A stretch of 64,000 nucleotides of DNA from Burkholderia lata (GCF_000012945.1 NC_007509.1:806001-870000); one strand, 5' to 3'. Shown: positions 1 to 9,541, counted from the first letter of the stretch. The notes: generated by a model from the sequence alone, not told the origin. Translations and numbers: made by a program.

Positions 1-64
1 CACGACGCAGGCGCGTGCGGTCGAACTGGCCGCCGAGTTTTACTGGGCCGGCCTGCTCGGATGA
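1..64 (+). CDS. 3' end of a gene cut by the window edge
   Basis: An open frame enters from the left edge and ends at a TGA at 62-64, giving only about 20 C-terminal residues (ending EFYWAGLLG). The frame is seen directly; the fragment is too short to identify a family. It is read as the end of a rightward gene because the codons are GC-rich in third position like the neighbours. Confidence 0.4.
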   Translation, partial: TTQARAVELAAEFYWAGLLG

Positions 65-280
65 CCGGCTCGTTCGAACCTTCATGACACCGGAGACCTG
101 GGGCGGACGAGCAGAATCCGCACCCCGGTCCGCAGAAGGCCACGCGGCAATGGGCAAAAGACGAGGGCCGTACTCGGCAGCGCGGCAGCGCGACACCGCC
201 GCCCGGGACGGCGGCATTTTCATGGGCAGCGCGCTACCCGTCGGCTTATGGGTCGCCCGCAAAACTGCGGACACGCACCG

Positions 281-790
281 TCACACGCGACGCCCCAACA
301 ACTGCCCTGGCCAGCCGTCCACGTCGAAGGTTGAAATTCGCTCATATCCGCAGGACTCGTAGAAGCGCACCAATGCGCCAGTCCCGCCGCCATAGCAATC
401 CACCCGCAGGCGCTCCACCCCTGCAGCCCGGGCGCGTTCATCCGCGAAGGCCATCAGGCGCCGGCCGACACCCCGCGCCCGCGCATCGCGCGACGCAACC
501 AGCACGCGGACATAGATTTCCGGCTCGGTCGCGGGCGGCACGTAGGGCATGGACTCGCCGAGGATCAATGCGCCCAGGACGCGGCCCTCCTGATCCTCTG
601 CGACCCACGCGTCGGGCAACGCACAGGCTTCGGCCACGAGCGCAACCCGCTTGGGTTGCGTCGACCACGGCTCGCGGCCCCATTGCCCGTCGTTACCGAT
701 GGAAACGAACCACGCAATCACGTCATCGAAGATCCCCAGCACGGCCGGCGCATCGAGCGCGCTGGCACGACGAATCACCCGTTCATCCAT
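281..790 (-). CDS. GNAT family N-acetyltransferase
   Basis: A 169-residue single-domain protein of the Gcn5-related N-acetyltransferase fold, expected to move an acetyl group from acetyl-CoA to an amine in the cytoplasm; the substrate cannot be read from sequence. The acetyl-CoA-binding loop is the stretch RDARARGVGRRLM (R-x-x-G-x-G/A type), and the C-terminal FYESCGYE motif is typical of the last strands of the fold. The start MDERVIRR is chosen because a GGAG lies six bases upstream; a longer frame exists upstream but reads like non-coding sequence. It stands alone, divergent from the AAA ATPase gene to its right. Confidence 0.85.
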   Translation of the reverse strand: MDERVIRRASALDAPAVLGIFDDVIAWFVSIGNDGQWGREPWSTQPKRVALVAEACALPDAWVAEDQEGRVLGALILGESMPYVPPATEPEIYVRVLVASRDARARGVGRRLMAFADERARAAGVERLRVDCYGGGTGALVRFYESCGYERISTFDVDGWPGQLLGRRV

Positions 791-1305
791 TCCTGTCTCC
801 GCCACGTTCAACACTCCTTCGCCGGATTCGACGACCGGCGCGCAATGGGATGGTGCGTCGAGCCCCCCAGGGACGTGCGATGGAAGCCCGGCGATCAAGC
901 CTGCTACGGTACTGAACTTCGCCCCGGTTGATCAAGGCATGACGGCCGTCGAGTCGACATGACCGGTTGTCTTCCTGAAAATCGAGGAAGATCAGCGCCA
1001 GGCGGGCTGTCAATCGCGCTTCGCATGCAAGGGCGCGGCCGACCCACACCAACGACCCGCAACTTCGCCGGTGGATCGGTACGGCACAAGCAGTTCAGTG
1101 CCGTGACGAGGGGGCCGAACAACCCTGCCGCAACGCATGACCGACAACACTCACCCGATCCGGCGGGCCGACGCGACGCCTGCGCCGCACCGAACCGCAG
1201 CGATTCGATTCCCGCGCGAATGCCCTCCTTCACGACAAAAAAACCTACAATCGACGCGATGCATCGCAGGCATGAAGCGCCAGCCGCCCACTCTCGCTCG
1301 CCACC
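791..1305. other. Intergenic region between divergent genes
   Basis: About 515 bases between the GNAT gene (leftward) and the AAA ATPase gene (rightward). Frames here lack family features. A TACAAT hexamer at 1246-1251 could be a -10 box for the ATPase gene, but no good -35 partner is visible. Nothing else recognised. Confidence 0.4.
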
Positions 1306-2508
1306 ATGAACGCACCCGCTGATTCCACTCCCTCCGCCCCGTCGGTACTCGGCGTCTATCGTCAACTGGCGGACCCGTCCGCCGGGCAATGGATCGTCAG
1401 CCGCTCCGAACGCGCGCACATGTACCGCATCCAGCATCACCGGGCTGACGGCAGCACGTCGGTCGATACGGTCGTCGATGCGGACAACCTCGACGCGAAG
1501 CTGCGCAAGTGGATCCAGGAAGGCTTCGTCCGGCGCGACGCAGGCGACCGTGCGGCGCCCGCTCATCGCAGCGCGTTCATGCAGGCGCTACGGAGCGCAC
1601 ATGCGTCGCGACCGGCGGCAGCCGGCGATGCGGCGCAGCTCGCGCACGTGGGCGGCGTGCCGATGCCGCGCGGCCCGGGCGGGCCGCTCGTGCCGCCGCT
1701 GAACCCGGCCTACCTGTTCACCGCGCGCGCGACGAACGTGCTGGAAGACATCGTCGAGAACCGGCGCATCCTGCTGATCGGCCACACCGGCACCGGCAAG
1801 ACGAGCCTCATCGAGCAGGCCGCCGCGCTGGCCGGCCATGGCGTGCTGCGCTCGAACATGAACGGGCAGACGACGGTCGGCGATTTCGTCGGGTTCTGGA
1901 CCGTCAAGGGCGGCGAGACGATCTGGGTCGACGGCGTGCTGCCGACCGCGATGCGCGAAGGGCTGTGGCTCATCGTCGACGAGATCGACTTCGCGGAACC
2001 GGCGATCCTTGCGGTGCTGACCGCCGTGCTCGAACCGGCCGGCCGCCTGTTGCTGAAGGAGAAAGGCAACGAGATCGTCGTCCCCCACCCGTCGTTCCGG
2101 CTGTTCGCGACGGCCAATGCGGTGGGCGCGATGGGGCAGTTCCGCCATCTGTACCAGGGCGCCAACGTGATGAACGAGGCGTTTCTCGACCGCTGGCGCG
2201 TGTACCGCCTCGACTATCTGCCGCCGCCCGACGAGGCGCGCGTGCTGCAGCGCATGTTCGGCGCGGCCATGACCGCCGCGATGGCCGACACGCTCGCGGC
2301 GATCGCGGCCGACTGCCGCGCCGCGTTCGTCCGCGAGGATCTTGCCAGCGCGTTCTCGACGCGGCGCCTGATCGACTGGGCCGAGCTGATGCTGCGCACC
2401 GGCGACCCCGAATCGGCCGCCGGCCCGACGATCTATGCGAAGGTCAGCACGGAAGACGCCGACCTGATCCGCAGCATCATTCGCCACTACATCGACATCG
2501 AGGCCTGA
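1306..2508 (+). CDS. MoxR/CobS-type AAA+ ATPase
   Basis: A 400-residue cytoplasmic AAA+ ATPase. Residues 1-130 are a poorly conserved N-terminal region; the ATPase domain follows, with a Walker A GHTGTGKT at 159-166 and a Walker B ending LWLIVDEIDF near 219-228, then a sensor-1 type stretch (RLFATANA) and the arginine-rich FLDRWRVYRL segment. This arrangement is that of the MoxR and CobS group, which act with von Willebrand A (VWA) proteins to remodel or metallate a partner. The next gene, four bases downstream, encodes exactly such a VWA protein, so the two almost certainly form a complex. No CobN-like magnesium or cobalt chelatase subunit is nearby, so a role in cobalamin synthesis is not supported; the client is unknown. 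Confidence 0.85.
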   Translation: MNAPADSTPSAPSVLGVYRQLADPSAGQWIVSRSERAHMYRIQHHRADGSTSVDTVVDADNLDAKLRKWIQEGFVRRDAGDRAAPAHRSAFMQALRSAHASRPAAAGDAAQLAHVGGVPMPRGPGGPLVPPLNPAYLFTARATNVLEDIVENRRILLIGHTGTGKTSLIEQAAALAGHGVLRSNMNGQTTVGDFVGFWTVKGGETIWVDGVLPTAMREGLWLIVDEIDFAEPAILAVLTAVLEPAGRLLLKEKGNEIVVPHPSFRLFATANAVGAMGQFRHLYQGANVMNEAFLDRWRVYRLDYLPPPDEARVLQRMFGAAMTAAMADTLAAIAADCRAAFVREDLASAFSTRRLIDWAELMLRTGDPESAAGPTIYAKVSTEDADLIRSIIRHYIDIEA

Positions 2509-2512
2509 CACG

Positions 2513-4216
2513 ATGGACCGGGACGACGACGCGCGCTCGCTCCACCTGACCCGGCTGGCCCGCACGCTCGCGCAACGGCACGGCATCGAGGTGCGGTTCG
2601 CTCGCCATGCGCCGGTCGCGCAGCGCGACCGGCTGGTGCTGCCCGACACGCTGCTCGCCGGCGACGTCGACGACGACGCGATCACCGGCCTCGTCGACCT
2701 CTACGCGGCGCGCGAGCGCTTCGGTGCGATCGATGACATCGCCGCACTGGCGTCGCCCGCGGTGCGGGCCATCGCGCAGGCGATCGACGACCGCCGCGCG
2801 GCCGGCCGCCTCGCTGCGATCTATCCCGGCGCCATGACGTTCCTGCTGCGGATGCGCGCGGTGACGGCCGCCGACACGCTCCTCCGATGGCCGCGAATGG
2901 CATGGCGCGACAGGCTGGTATGGCGCGTCGAACGCGCGCTGTGGGACGAAGCGCCGTCCGCCATCGAGCACGTGCCGTCGCTCGACGCGACGCTTGCCGC
3001 ATCGGACGATCTCGTCGACGCAGCGCGCGCCGCGACATCGACCGCCGACAGCATCCGCGCCGCGCAGCGGATCGTCGAACGCGTGCGTGCGCTGGCGTCG
3101 GCCGGTGCGAACAACATGATGTTCACGGCCGACCCGGGCAGCACGCTCGACAGCGCCAGCATCGCCGCCGAGTTCGACCAGGACGGACAGGGCGCCCCGG
3201 ACGACTCACGTGCACCGGTTTCCGCCGAATCGGGTGCCGGTGCGATCGCCGACACGGCATCGTCGGCCGAAGCGCCGACGCCGGGCGATGCGATGCCCGG
3301 CACGATCCGCCTGTCTGCGGACAACCGGCCGCTGCTGTCGGTCCCGCTGACCACCGCGTTCGACACGGTGACGGACTTCACCGGCAACGGCGAACCGGCG
3401 CACTGGCACCGCCTGCGAAGCGCGGCCCGCGCGCAGACCGAGCCGCTCAAGCTGAAACTCGAACGCGCATTGAAAGTGGACGAGCAGACGCGCTGGAAAC
3501 GCGAACAGGAACGCGGCGAGCTCGACCGGATGTCGCTCGCGCGCCTCGTCACCTCGCCCGGCTATCGCACGCCATTCCGCGTCCGGCGTGCCGCCCCCGG
3601 GCGCGATGCGGCCGTCAGCCTGCTGATCGATTGCAGCGGGTCGATGGCCGGCAAGAAGATCGAACTCGCCAGGCTGTGCGCGGCGGCGCTGTGCGATGCG
3701 CTGACGCAGCTCGGTTTCGCGTGCGAAGTGCTCGGCTACAGCTCCGTCGAGGACGCCGCGATGCGCGCGCACTACCAGCGCTGGATCGACGCCGGCCGCG
3801 AGACGTTCGGCTACAACCGGTTCGTCGAACGGCTCGACCTGCGCGTCTACAAGCGCTTCGATTCCGACAACCCGAGCGGCCTCGCGTGCATCGAATGCGG
3901 CCACGAGAATCCTGACGGCGAGGCGTTGAGCTGGGCCGCCGGGCGGCTGCTGGCGAAGCGGGCCCGGCGGCGAATCCTGATGGTGCTGTCGGACGGCTAT
4001 CCGGCGACCGGCGACGGCAACCCGGCGATCCTGCGCACCGACCTGCGTGCACGCGTCGAGGCGCTGCGCGAGCGGCGCGTCGAACTGATCGGCGTCGGGA
4101 TACTCGACGATTCGGTCGAAACGTTCTATCCGGTCAGCAGCGTGGTCGAGCATCTGCACGAGCTGCCGGGCGCGGCGTTCAGCGTCCTGGGCGATACGCT
4201 GCTGGATCGGCGCTAG
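2513..4216 (+). CDS. CobT-like von Willebrand A domain protein
   Basis: A 567-residue protein whose C-terminal third is a VWA domain of the CobT type. The metal-ion-dependent adhesion site DCSGSM lies at residues 373-378 within SLLIDCSGSM, and a later MVLSDGYP stretch supplies the fourth MIDAS element. The middle (about 200-340) is low-complexity and acidic, as in CobT. An insertion containing CIECGHENPDGEAL is typical of CobT-like VWA proteins. Coding starts four bases after the AAA ATPase stop, so the pair is co-transcribed and probably translationally coupled. Known partners of this class form an AAA/VWA motor; the substrate here is not identified because no chelatase large subunit is adjacent. 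Confidence 0.83.
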   Translation: MDRDDDARSLHLTRLARTLAQRHGIEVRFARHAPVAQRDRLVLPDTLLAGDVDDDAITGLVDLYAARERFGAIDDIAALASPAVRAIAQAIDDRRAAGRLAAIYPGAMTFLLRMRAVTAADTLLRWPRMAWRDRLVWRVERALWDEAPSAIEHVPSLDATLAASDDLVDAARAATSTADSIRAAQRIVERVRALASAGANNMMFTADPGSTLDSASIAAEFDQDGQGAPDDSRAPVSAESGAGAIADTASSAEAPTPGDAMPGTIRLSADNRPLLSVPLTTAFDTVTDFTGNGEPAHWHRLRSAARAQTEPLKLKLERALKVDEQTRWKREQERGELDRMSLARLVTSPGYRTPFRVRRAAPGRDAAVSLLIDCSGSMAGKKIELARLCAAALCDALTQLGFACEVLGYSSVEDAAMRAHYQRWIDAGRETFGYNRFVERLDLRVYKRFDSDNPSGLACIECGHENPDGEALSWAAGRLLAKRARRRILMVLSDGYPATGDGNPAILRTDLRARVEALRERRVELIGVGILDDSVETFYPVSSVVEHLHELPGAAFSVLGDTLLDRR

Positions 4217-4472
4217 GCGCGCGCGCGACGGGGTCGAAGCAGGTTTCGATTCGCACGGGCGTCACATCGGACGGTGAATATCGTCGATGGCAGAGTCGAA
4301 TCGCCGCCGTTGCGCAGGCCCCTGCATTCCATTGTGTTCGATCGGCCGACGGGTTCCGATGCGCACGCGCCGGCAGCACGAACCTTGCTCCGCGGCCCAC
4401 TTCGATTTTCCATTCGACGGCGGATTCGGCCGAATCTTCCTGCCGCGGCCGGCCGCCGGCAAGAGACTGCAT

Positions 4473-5564
4473 ATGCCCAGGAAAAAAACCAGCCTCTGGT
4501 TGCGGCATCTCGAGCTGCTCTCCGTCGCAACCGGCACGCGCCCGACGAAGCGCACGAACAAGCCGCGAGCGGCCGCCAAACGGGCGAGCAAGCCCGCCGT
4601 CATCGCCCGTACTGCCAGACGCACGGGCACGGTGCCGCCCGCCCGCGCACGGACGGACAAGGCGCCCGGCACGTGGCTCCGGTCGTTTCATTCCGCCGGC
4701 CCGAGTGCCGGCCGCTACGTGAACCACCTCGCCTACGCGCTGTATCTTCCCGCCGCGCCGGCGACGACGGCCGGCATGCCGGCCGTCGTCATGCTGCACG
4801 GCTGCAAGCAACATGCCGAATCGTTTGCCGCGGGCACGCGCATGTGCCGTCTCGCGGAGCGGTCGGGGTTTGCCGTGCTGTTTCCCGAGCAGGCCGCGAC
4901 GGCCCATGCGCACCGTTGCTGGCACTGGCATGGCGACGCGACGCAGTCCGAAGCCGCGGCCGTTGCATCGCTGGTCGACGCAGTCGTGCGACAGCACGGC
5001 TTCGACCGCGACCGGATCTACCTGGCCGGCATGTCCGCCGGTGCCGGGCTCGCCGCGACACTGGCCATACGGTATCCCGATCGCTTTGCGGCAGTCGGGC
5101 TGCACTCCGGTCCGGCCATCGCCCCGCCGTCGTCGACGTTGGCGGCGATGAGCCTGATGCGCCGAGGCCTGCGCGACGACCCGATACGCGCGGTCGACGC
5201 CTGCGCCGATGTCGCGTCCTATCCCGGCATGCCGGCACTCGTCATGCACGGCGCACTCGATACGGTCGTGACCGACCGGAACGCGACGCAGCTCGGCATC
5301 GCGTTCGCGCGGCTCAACCGGCTCGTCGACGAACACGGCGCGATCCGCGTCGGCGAGCAACGCATCCATGCGCGCGACGATGCCGACACCATCGACTATC
5401 TGAAGGCCGGGCGTCTCGTCGTCCGGGTCTGCATCGTCCGCCGGCTGCCGCATGCATGGAGCGGCGGCGACCCGCGCGAGCCGTTTCATTCCGCCACGGG
5501 GCCGGACGCCAGCGCGATGTTCTGGCATTTCTTTCGTCGCCAACGCCGCAAGCGACTGCAATGA
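4473..5564 (+). CDS. PHB depolymerase family esterase
   Basis: A 363-residue alpha/beta-hydrolase of the polyhydroxybutyrate depolymerase/feruloyl esterase type. The oxyanion-region motif MLHGCKQ and the lipase box GMSAGA (Ser188) are clear; VMHGALDTVV carries the probable catalytic Asp and RLPHAWSGGD the His. A basic N-terminal 45-residue stretch rich in Lys, Arg and Ala precedes the domain and does not look like a signal peptide, so an intracellular enzyme acting on polyhydroxyalkanoate or an ester is likely; some family members are secreted. The start MPRKK is preferred because upstream in-frame residues look non-coding, although the upstream GAGA is a weak ribosome-binding site. It converges on the histidine kinase gene. 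Confidence 0.82.
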   Translation: MPRKKTSLWLRHLELLSVATGTRPTKRTNKPRAAAKRASKPAVIARTARRTGTVPPARARTDKAPGTWLRSFHSAGPSAGRYVNHLAYALYLPAAPATTAGMPAVVMLHGCKQHAESFAAGTRMCRLAERSGFAVLFPEQAATAHAHRCWHWHGDATQSEAAAVASLVDAVVRQHGFDRDRIYLAGMSAGAGLAATLAIRYPDRFAAVGLHSGPAIAPPSSTLAAMSLMRRGLRDDPIRAVDACADVASYPGMPALVMHGALDTVVTDRNATQLGIAFARLNRLVDEHGAIRVGEQRIHARDDADTIDYLKAGRLVVRVCIVRRLPHAWSGGDPREPFHSATGPDASAMFWHFFRRQRRKRLQ

Positions 5565-5610
5565 CGTGCGAAAACCGCGCCGGCCTGTGGCGCACGACGC
5601 TGTCACGCGA

Positions 5611-7380
5611 TCACGCTCGTTGCGCCAGCTCGGCCTCGTTCGCGCGATCGCCGGCCCGCCGGATCGGTATCCGGACGCAGAACGTCGTGCCGCGCCCCGG
5701 CTCGCTCGTCACGTCGATGGTGCCGCGATGGCGCTTGACGATGCCGTGCGATACCGACAAGCCCAGCCCCGTGCCCTGCCCGACCGGCTTCGTCGTGAAG
5801 AACGGATCGAAGATCCGCCGGACGACGTCGGGCGTCATGCCTGTCCCGGTGTCGCTGATCGCGATCGACACCTGCTCGCCATCGCTCGACGTGCGAATCG
5901 TGATCACGCCGCGCTCGGGAATCGCGTGCGCCGCGTTCACTAGCAGGTTCATGAAGACCTGGTTCAACTGCGACGGCAGGCATTCGACCTGCGGCACGTC
6001 ACCGTAATCGCGCACGATCTCGGCCTTGTACTTGAGTTCGTTGTGGACGACGTTGAGCGTGCTTTCCAGGCCCGCGCGGAGATCGACCACGCTCCACTCG
6101 TCGCTGGCCGGACGCGAGAAATCGCGCAGGTCCTGCACGATGCGCCGCACGCGCAACGCACCGTCGATCGATTCGTCGATCAGCGTCTCGATCTCGCCGC
6201 GCACGTAGTCCAGGTCCGCCGCGCGGCCCATCGCCGCCAGCGCGTCGCGCGCAGCCGGGTCGAGCTGCGGCAGCGCGGCTTCATGCGCGGCGATCACGTC
6301 GAGCAGACTGCGCACCCACGTCTTCAACGTATTGAGGTTCGCACTGACGAAGCCGATCGGATTGTTGATTTCGTGCGCGACACCGGCCGCGAGCTGGCCG
6401 ATCGACGCGAGCTTTTCCGACTGCAGCAGCTGCACATGGGTTTCCTCGAGCGCATGCAGCAGCCGCCGCTGCTCCTCCTTCTCCTGTTCGAGCCGCGCCT
6501 GCGCGACCTTGCGTTCGTCGATCTCGGTCGCCATGTTCTCGCGCGTGCGCTGCAGCATCGCGGTCGTCTGTTCGTAGCGGTGCAACGCGCGTTCCAGTTC
6601 GACAGTACGCAAGCGCACGAGCCGCTCGAGCGTATCGGTCATCCCGCGCAGGAAGGTTGTGCGCGCATCGAAACGGCTCAGCAACAGCGTGACGACCAGG
6701 GTCGCCGTCGTAAACAGCGTGACCGTCGTCGCGAGCCACGGCGTGTCGACCCCGTTCGCGGCCCCGCACCGCGCGTCCGCCGCAAAGTGCGCGGCCGCCA
6801 TCGCCGTGTAATGCATACCGGTAATGCCGATGCCCATGACGAAGGCCGCGCCGATCCGCTGAGCGGTCGCATGGCGCGCCTGCTGCGCGCGCAGTGCCTG
6901 CGCGATCCACAACGCGGCAGTCGACGCGATCACCGCAATGCCGATCGACGCGGCGAACAGCGCGGCATCGTAGCGAATGCCGGGCTGCATGCGCATCGCG
7001 GCCATCCCCGCGTAATGCATGCCGGCGATCCCGCCGCCCATCAGCGCGCCACCCACGAGCAGCCGCCGCCAGCCGAGCCGCGCGCGCGTGACGACCGTCA
7101 GTGCGAAGTACGACACGAGTACCGCAATCGCCAGCGACGCGCCTGTATCCGGCAATGCGTAGCCGAGCGGAATCGGCAGCGAAAACGCGAGCATGCCGAC
7201 GAAATGCATCGACCAGATGCCGGTACCCATCGCCACCGCGCCGCCGCCCAGCCACGCACGCTTGAGTTTCAGGTTGTCGAGCAGCGAAATGAAGGCGGCC
7301 AGGTCGAGCGTCGTATAGGAGGCCAGCGTCGCGATCGCGAGCGACAGCAGGACGAGCGGGAGATTGTAGGTGCCGTACAT
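5611..7380 (-). CDS. MHYT-domain sensor histidine kinase
   Basis: A 589-residue inner-membrane sensor kinase. Residues 1-235 form a seven-helix MHYT domain with the three diagnostic repeats SMHFVG (58-62), GMHYAG (120-125) and GMHYTA (189-194); the family is proposed to bind copper and sense oxygen, CO or NO. A coiled-coil stretch (about 245-325) leads to the dimerisation/phosphoacceptor box LAAGVAHEINNP with His336, followed by an HATPase domain with DTGTGM and TGLGLSVSHGI. There is no receiver domain in the protein. The start MYGTY is where the first transmembrane helix begins; upstream codons belong to another frame. It lies 80 bases downstream of the response-regulator gene and is probably in the same operon, making a two-component pair. 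Confidence 0.9.
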   Translation of the reverse strand: MYGTYNLPLVLLSLAIATLASYTTLDLAAFISLLDNLKLKRAWLGGGAVAMGTGIWSMHFVGMLAFSLPIPLGYALPDTGASLAIAVLVSYFALTVVTRARLGWRRLLVGGALMGGGIAGMHYAGMAAMRMQPGIRYDAALFAASIGIAVIASTAALWIAQALRAQQARHATAQRIGAAFVMGIGITGMHYTAMAAAHFAADARCGAANGVDTPWLATTVTLFTTATLVVTLLLSRFDARTTFLRGMTDTLERLVRLRTVELERALHRYEQTTAMLQRTRENMATEIDERKVAQARLEQEKEEQRRLLHALEETHVQLLQSEKLASIGQLAAGVAHEINNPIGFVSANLNTLKTWVRSLLDVIAAHEAALPQLDPAARDALAAMGRAADLDYVRGEIETLIDESIDGALRVRRIVQDLRDFSRPASDEWSVVDLRAGLESTLNVVHNELKYKAEIVRDYGDVPQVECLPSQLNQVFMNLLVNAAHAIPERGVITIRTSSDGEQVSIAISDTGTGMTPDVVRRIFDPFFTTKPVGQGTGLGLSVSHGIVKRHRGTIDVTSEPGRGTTFCVRIPIRRAGDRANEAELAQRA

Positions 7381-7460
7381 GATCGAGCGCCCGAATCGAG
7401 GTGAGTGCGTTGCCGCGGCGCGCAGTCGTGCACCGCGGCCTTCAGGCCGCGCGTCCGGGC

Positions 7461-8882
7461 TCAGGCCGGCGCCGCGCCCGCATTCGGTGCGCTCGACGCC
7501 GCTTTCGCCGCTGCCTGGCCGGCCAGCACGAGGATGTCGAACGACGTCCCCTCGCGCGTCTCGAAGCGGCGCACGAGCTCGATCTGGTGCGCCGACATCA
7601 CGCTGCCCTTGGTCATCAGCAGCACGCCGCGATGCGTGCGCAGATCGTCGGCCAGTTGCATCCCTTCGCGCAGCTGCGCGGACTTGATCTCCGCGACGGA
7701 CGCCGCGATGCCGAGGCTCGCCGGGTCCCGCATCAGTTCGATCAGGCCGTCGACGATCTTCGGGTCGTAACGCACGCCGGCCTGTGAGCGCATCGCGTCG
7801 AGCGCCTGCTCGACCGCATGCGGCACGCCGATGTCGCCGTTGCGCAGCCCTTCGAAATCGCGCGCGACCGCCAGGATTCGCGAGCCGAGCGGGATCGAGT
7901 CGCCCGCCAGGCCGTCGGGCGTGCCGCGTCCGTTGAAGCGCTCGTACTGGTGCAGCACGATCGATGCGACCTTGTGCAGTTGCGCGACCGGCGTCAGCAC
8001 CATCTGCGCGCGCAGCGGATGCTGCAGGAACAGGCCGTGCTCTTCCGCCGTCATCTTCGTGAGCGGCTTGTGCAGCAATTCGTCCGGCAGCGACAACTTG
8101 CCGATGCCGTGCAGCAGCCCCGCGAAATAGACGTCCTGCGCATGCAGCTCGCTCATTCCGGAGGCCAGCGCGAGCCGCCGCGCAATCTCGCCGACCCGCA
8201 TCGCATGCCCACTGGCGGACCCGCAGCGCAACTCGATCATGCTCGCGCAAACCTGGACCATCGCGGTGAAGCTGCTTTTCAGGTCGCGTTGCGCGGCTTC
8301 GAGGAACATCACGGTCTGGCCGAGCTCCTCCGTGCGCGCCCGAACCTGCGTTTCGAGTTCCGTGTTGAAACGGCGCAGCGTTTCGTTCTGCGCTTCCGTC
8401 AGCGCGGCCAGCCGGGCTGCTTCACGCCGCAGGCGCCGCTGCTCCAGCGCCTGTTCGATGGTCAGCAGCAGGTCGTGATCGTCCCACGGCTTGTTCAGGT
8501 AGCGATAGACGCCGCCGTCGTTGACGGCCTGCACGACCGACGCGATTTCCGCATAGCCGGTCAGCAGGATGCGCATCGTGTCCGGATAGAGCGACCGTGC
8601 GCGGGCCAGGAACTCCGCGCCGCTCATGCCCGGCATCCGCATGTCGGACACGATCAGGTCGACTTCCGTCGACGCCAGGACCTCGAGGGCCGCCTCGCCG
8701 CTTTCCGCGGTCAGGATCTCGTAGCCGGCGGGCCGGAACACGCGCCTGAGCGCCGACAGCACGCTCGGCTCGTCGTCGACCAGCAGGATCGACGGTACGC
8801 CACCCGCATCGTCGGATGTCGCTGCCGCCCCGGTCGTTTCAGGCGATACCGCATTCAGTCCGTTTGTTGCAGATGTGGTCAT
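7461..8882 (-). CDS. Response regulator with degenerate HD-GYP output domain
   Basis: A 473-residue RpfG-like protein: receiver domain (about 30-145; DDE acid pocket at 36-38, phosphoacceptor Asp80 in SDMRMPG, conserved Lys131), a coiled coil (about 145-205), then an HD-GYP-type domain (about 205-400). Active HD-GYP proteins hydrolyse cyclic di-GMP. Here the signature HD is His258-Gly259 (LLHGIGKL) and the GYP loop reads HQYERFNGRGTPDG at 311-324, so the metal-binding Asp and the Tyr are missing and catalysis is doubtful. The start MTTSA has GAGG five bases upstream. It precedes the MHYT kinase gene, which probably phosphorylates it. An AT-rich promoter-like stretch lies just upstream at 8895-8915. 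Confidence 0.88.
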   Translation of the reverse strand: MTTSATNGLNAVSPETTGAAATSDDAGGVPSILLVDDEPSVLSALRRVFRPAGYEILTAESGEAALEVLASTEVDLIVSDMRMPGMSGAEFLARARSLYPDTMRILLTGYAEIASVVQAVNDGGVYRYLNKPWDDHDLLLTIEQALEQRRLRREAARLAALTEAQNETLRRFNTELETQVRARTEELGQTVMFLEAAQRDLKSSFTAMVQVCASMIELRCGSASGHAMRVGEIARRLALASGMSELHAQDVYFAGLLHGIGKLSLPDELLHKPLTKMTAEEHGLFLQHPLRAQMVLTPVAQLHKVASIVLHQYERFNGRGTPDGLAGDSIPLGSRILAVARDFEGLRNGDIGVPHAVEQALDAMRSQAGVRYDPKIVDGLIELMRDPASLGIAASVAEIKSAQLREGMQLADDLRTHRGVLLMTKGSVMSAHQIELVRRFETREGTSFDILVLAGQAAAKAASSAPNAGAAPA

Positions 8883-8993
8883 GATGGCCTCGGATCATGA
8901 ATTTATATTCTCTCTGCATCATCGGCATGCGCCGCGTATTCCGTATCCGGGAAAACGCTGATGCGCTCGCCCGGATCGCACCGCGGATGCGAT

Positions 8994-9443
8994 CTACACC
9001 GTCGCCGCACCCGGTGCGCGCACGTAGTAGATGTCCCACTCGGCTTCATCGGCCTGCACGAAGCCGTGCCGGGCATAGAAGCGGTTCGAATCGCTGCCGC
9101 GCAGCGCGCCGACGCGAACGGGCATGCGCTGCGCGTCTGCATCGGCAAAGACCTGGTGCAGCACGGCTGCGCCGATCCCCTTTCCCTGATGCTCGGGCAG
9201 GATGTACAGATGGTCGAGCAACCAGTGATCTTCCTGCGGCCGGACCACGAAGAAGCCCGCGTTCACGCCGTCGACTTCGATCAAGCGACATAGCGCCGGG
9301 TCGAACGACGCGAGAAACCGGTCGCGCGCACGCTGCGGATCGAAGCGGCCGATGCGCTCGAGGCTGTCGCGCATCGCGGCGATGCGAATCGCAACCAGCG
9401 CTTCGGCATCGGATCCGGTGGCGGGGGAAAAGGTCAGGTTCAT
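8994..9443 (-). CDS. GNAT family N-acetyltransferase
   Basis: A 149-residue single-domain GNAT acetyltransferase. The acetyl-CoA pyrophosphate loop is EHQGKGIGAAVLHQ (Q-x-x-G-x-G/A), preceded by the strand LDHLYILP and followed by FYARHGFV. The start MNLTFSP gives the usual family length; the ribosome-binding site is weak (upstream CAACC only). Substrate unknown. Located between the signalling operon and the TPR-like gene, same strand, 98 bases from the latter, so it may be transcribed with it. Confidence 0.82.
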   Translation of the reverse strand: MNLTFSPATGSDAEALVAIRIAAMRDSLERIGRFDPQRARDRFLASFDPALCRLIEVDGVNAGFFVVRPQEDHWLLDHLYILPEHQGKGIGAAVLHQVFADADAQRMPVRVGALRGSDSNRFYARHGFVQADEAEWDIYYVRAPGAATV

Positions 9444-9541
9444 GGGCAGGTTGTGCACTTGCGGATGAACGCCCGGCATCCCGGCGCGGACGTCGAAACT
9501 CAGTCGCGACGCCGACCGGCGGGCGGCACGAACAACGCGCG

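Noticed and set aside
4274..6007. Long Arg-rich frame over the esterase and kinase genes
   Set aside because: It is a shadow of the esterase and crosses the stop of that gene into the opposite-strand kinase; composition is Arg/Ala/Pro-rich with no domain.
7381..8250. N-terminal extension of the MHYT kinase up to 879 residues
   Set aside because: The extension overlaps the response-regulator gene in another frame and lacks any domain; the MHYT helices start at MYGTY (7380).
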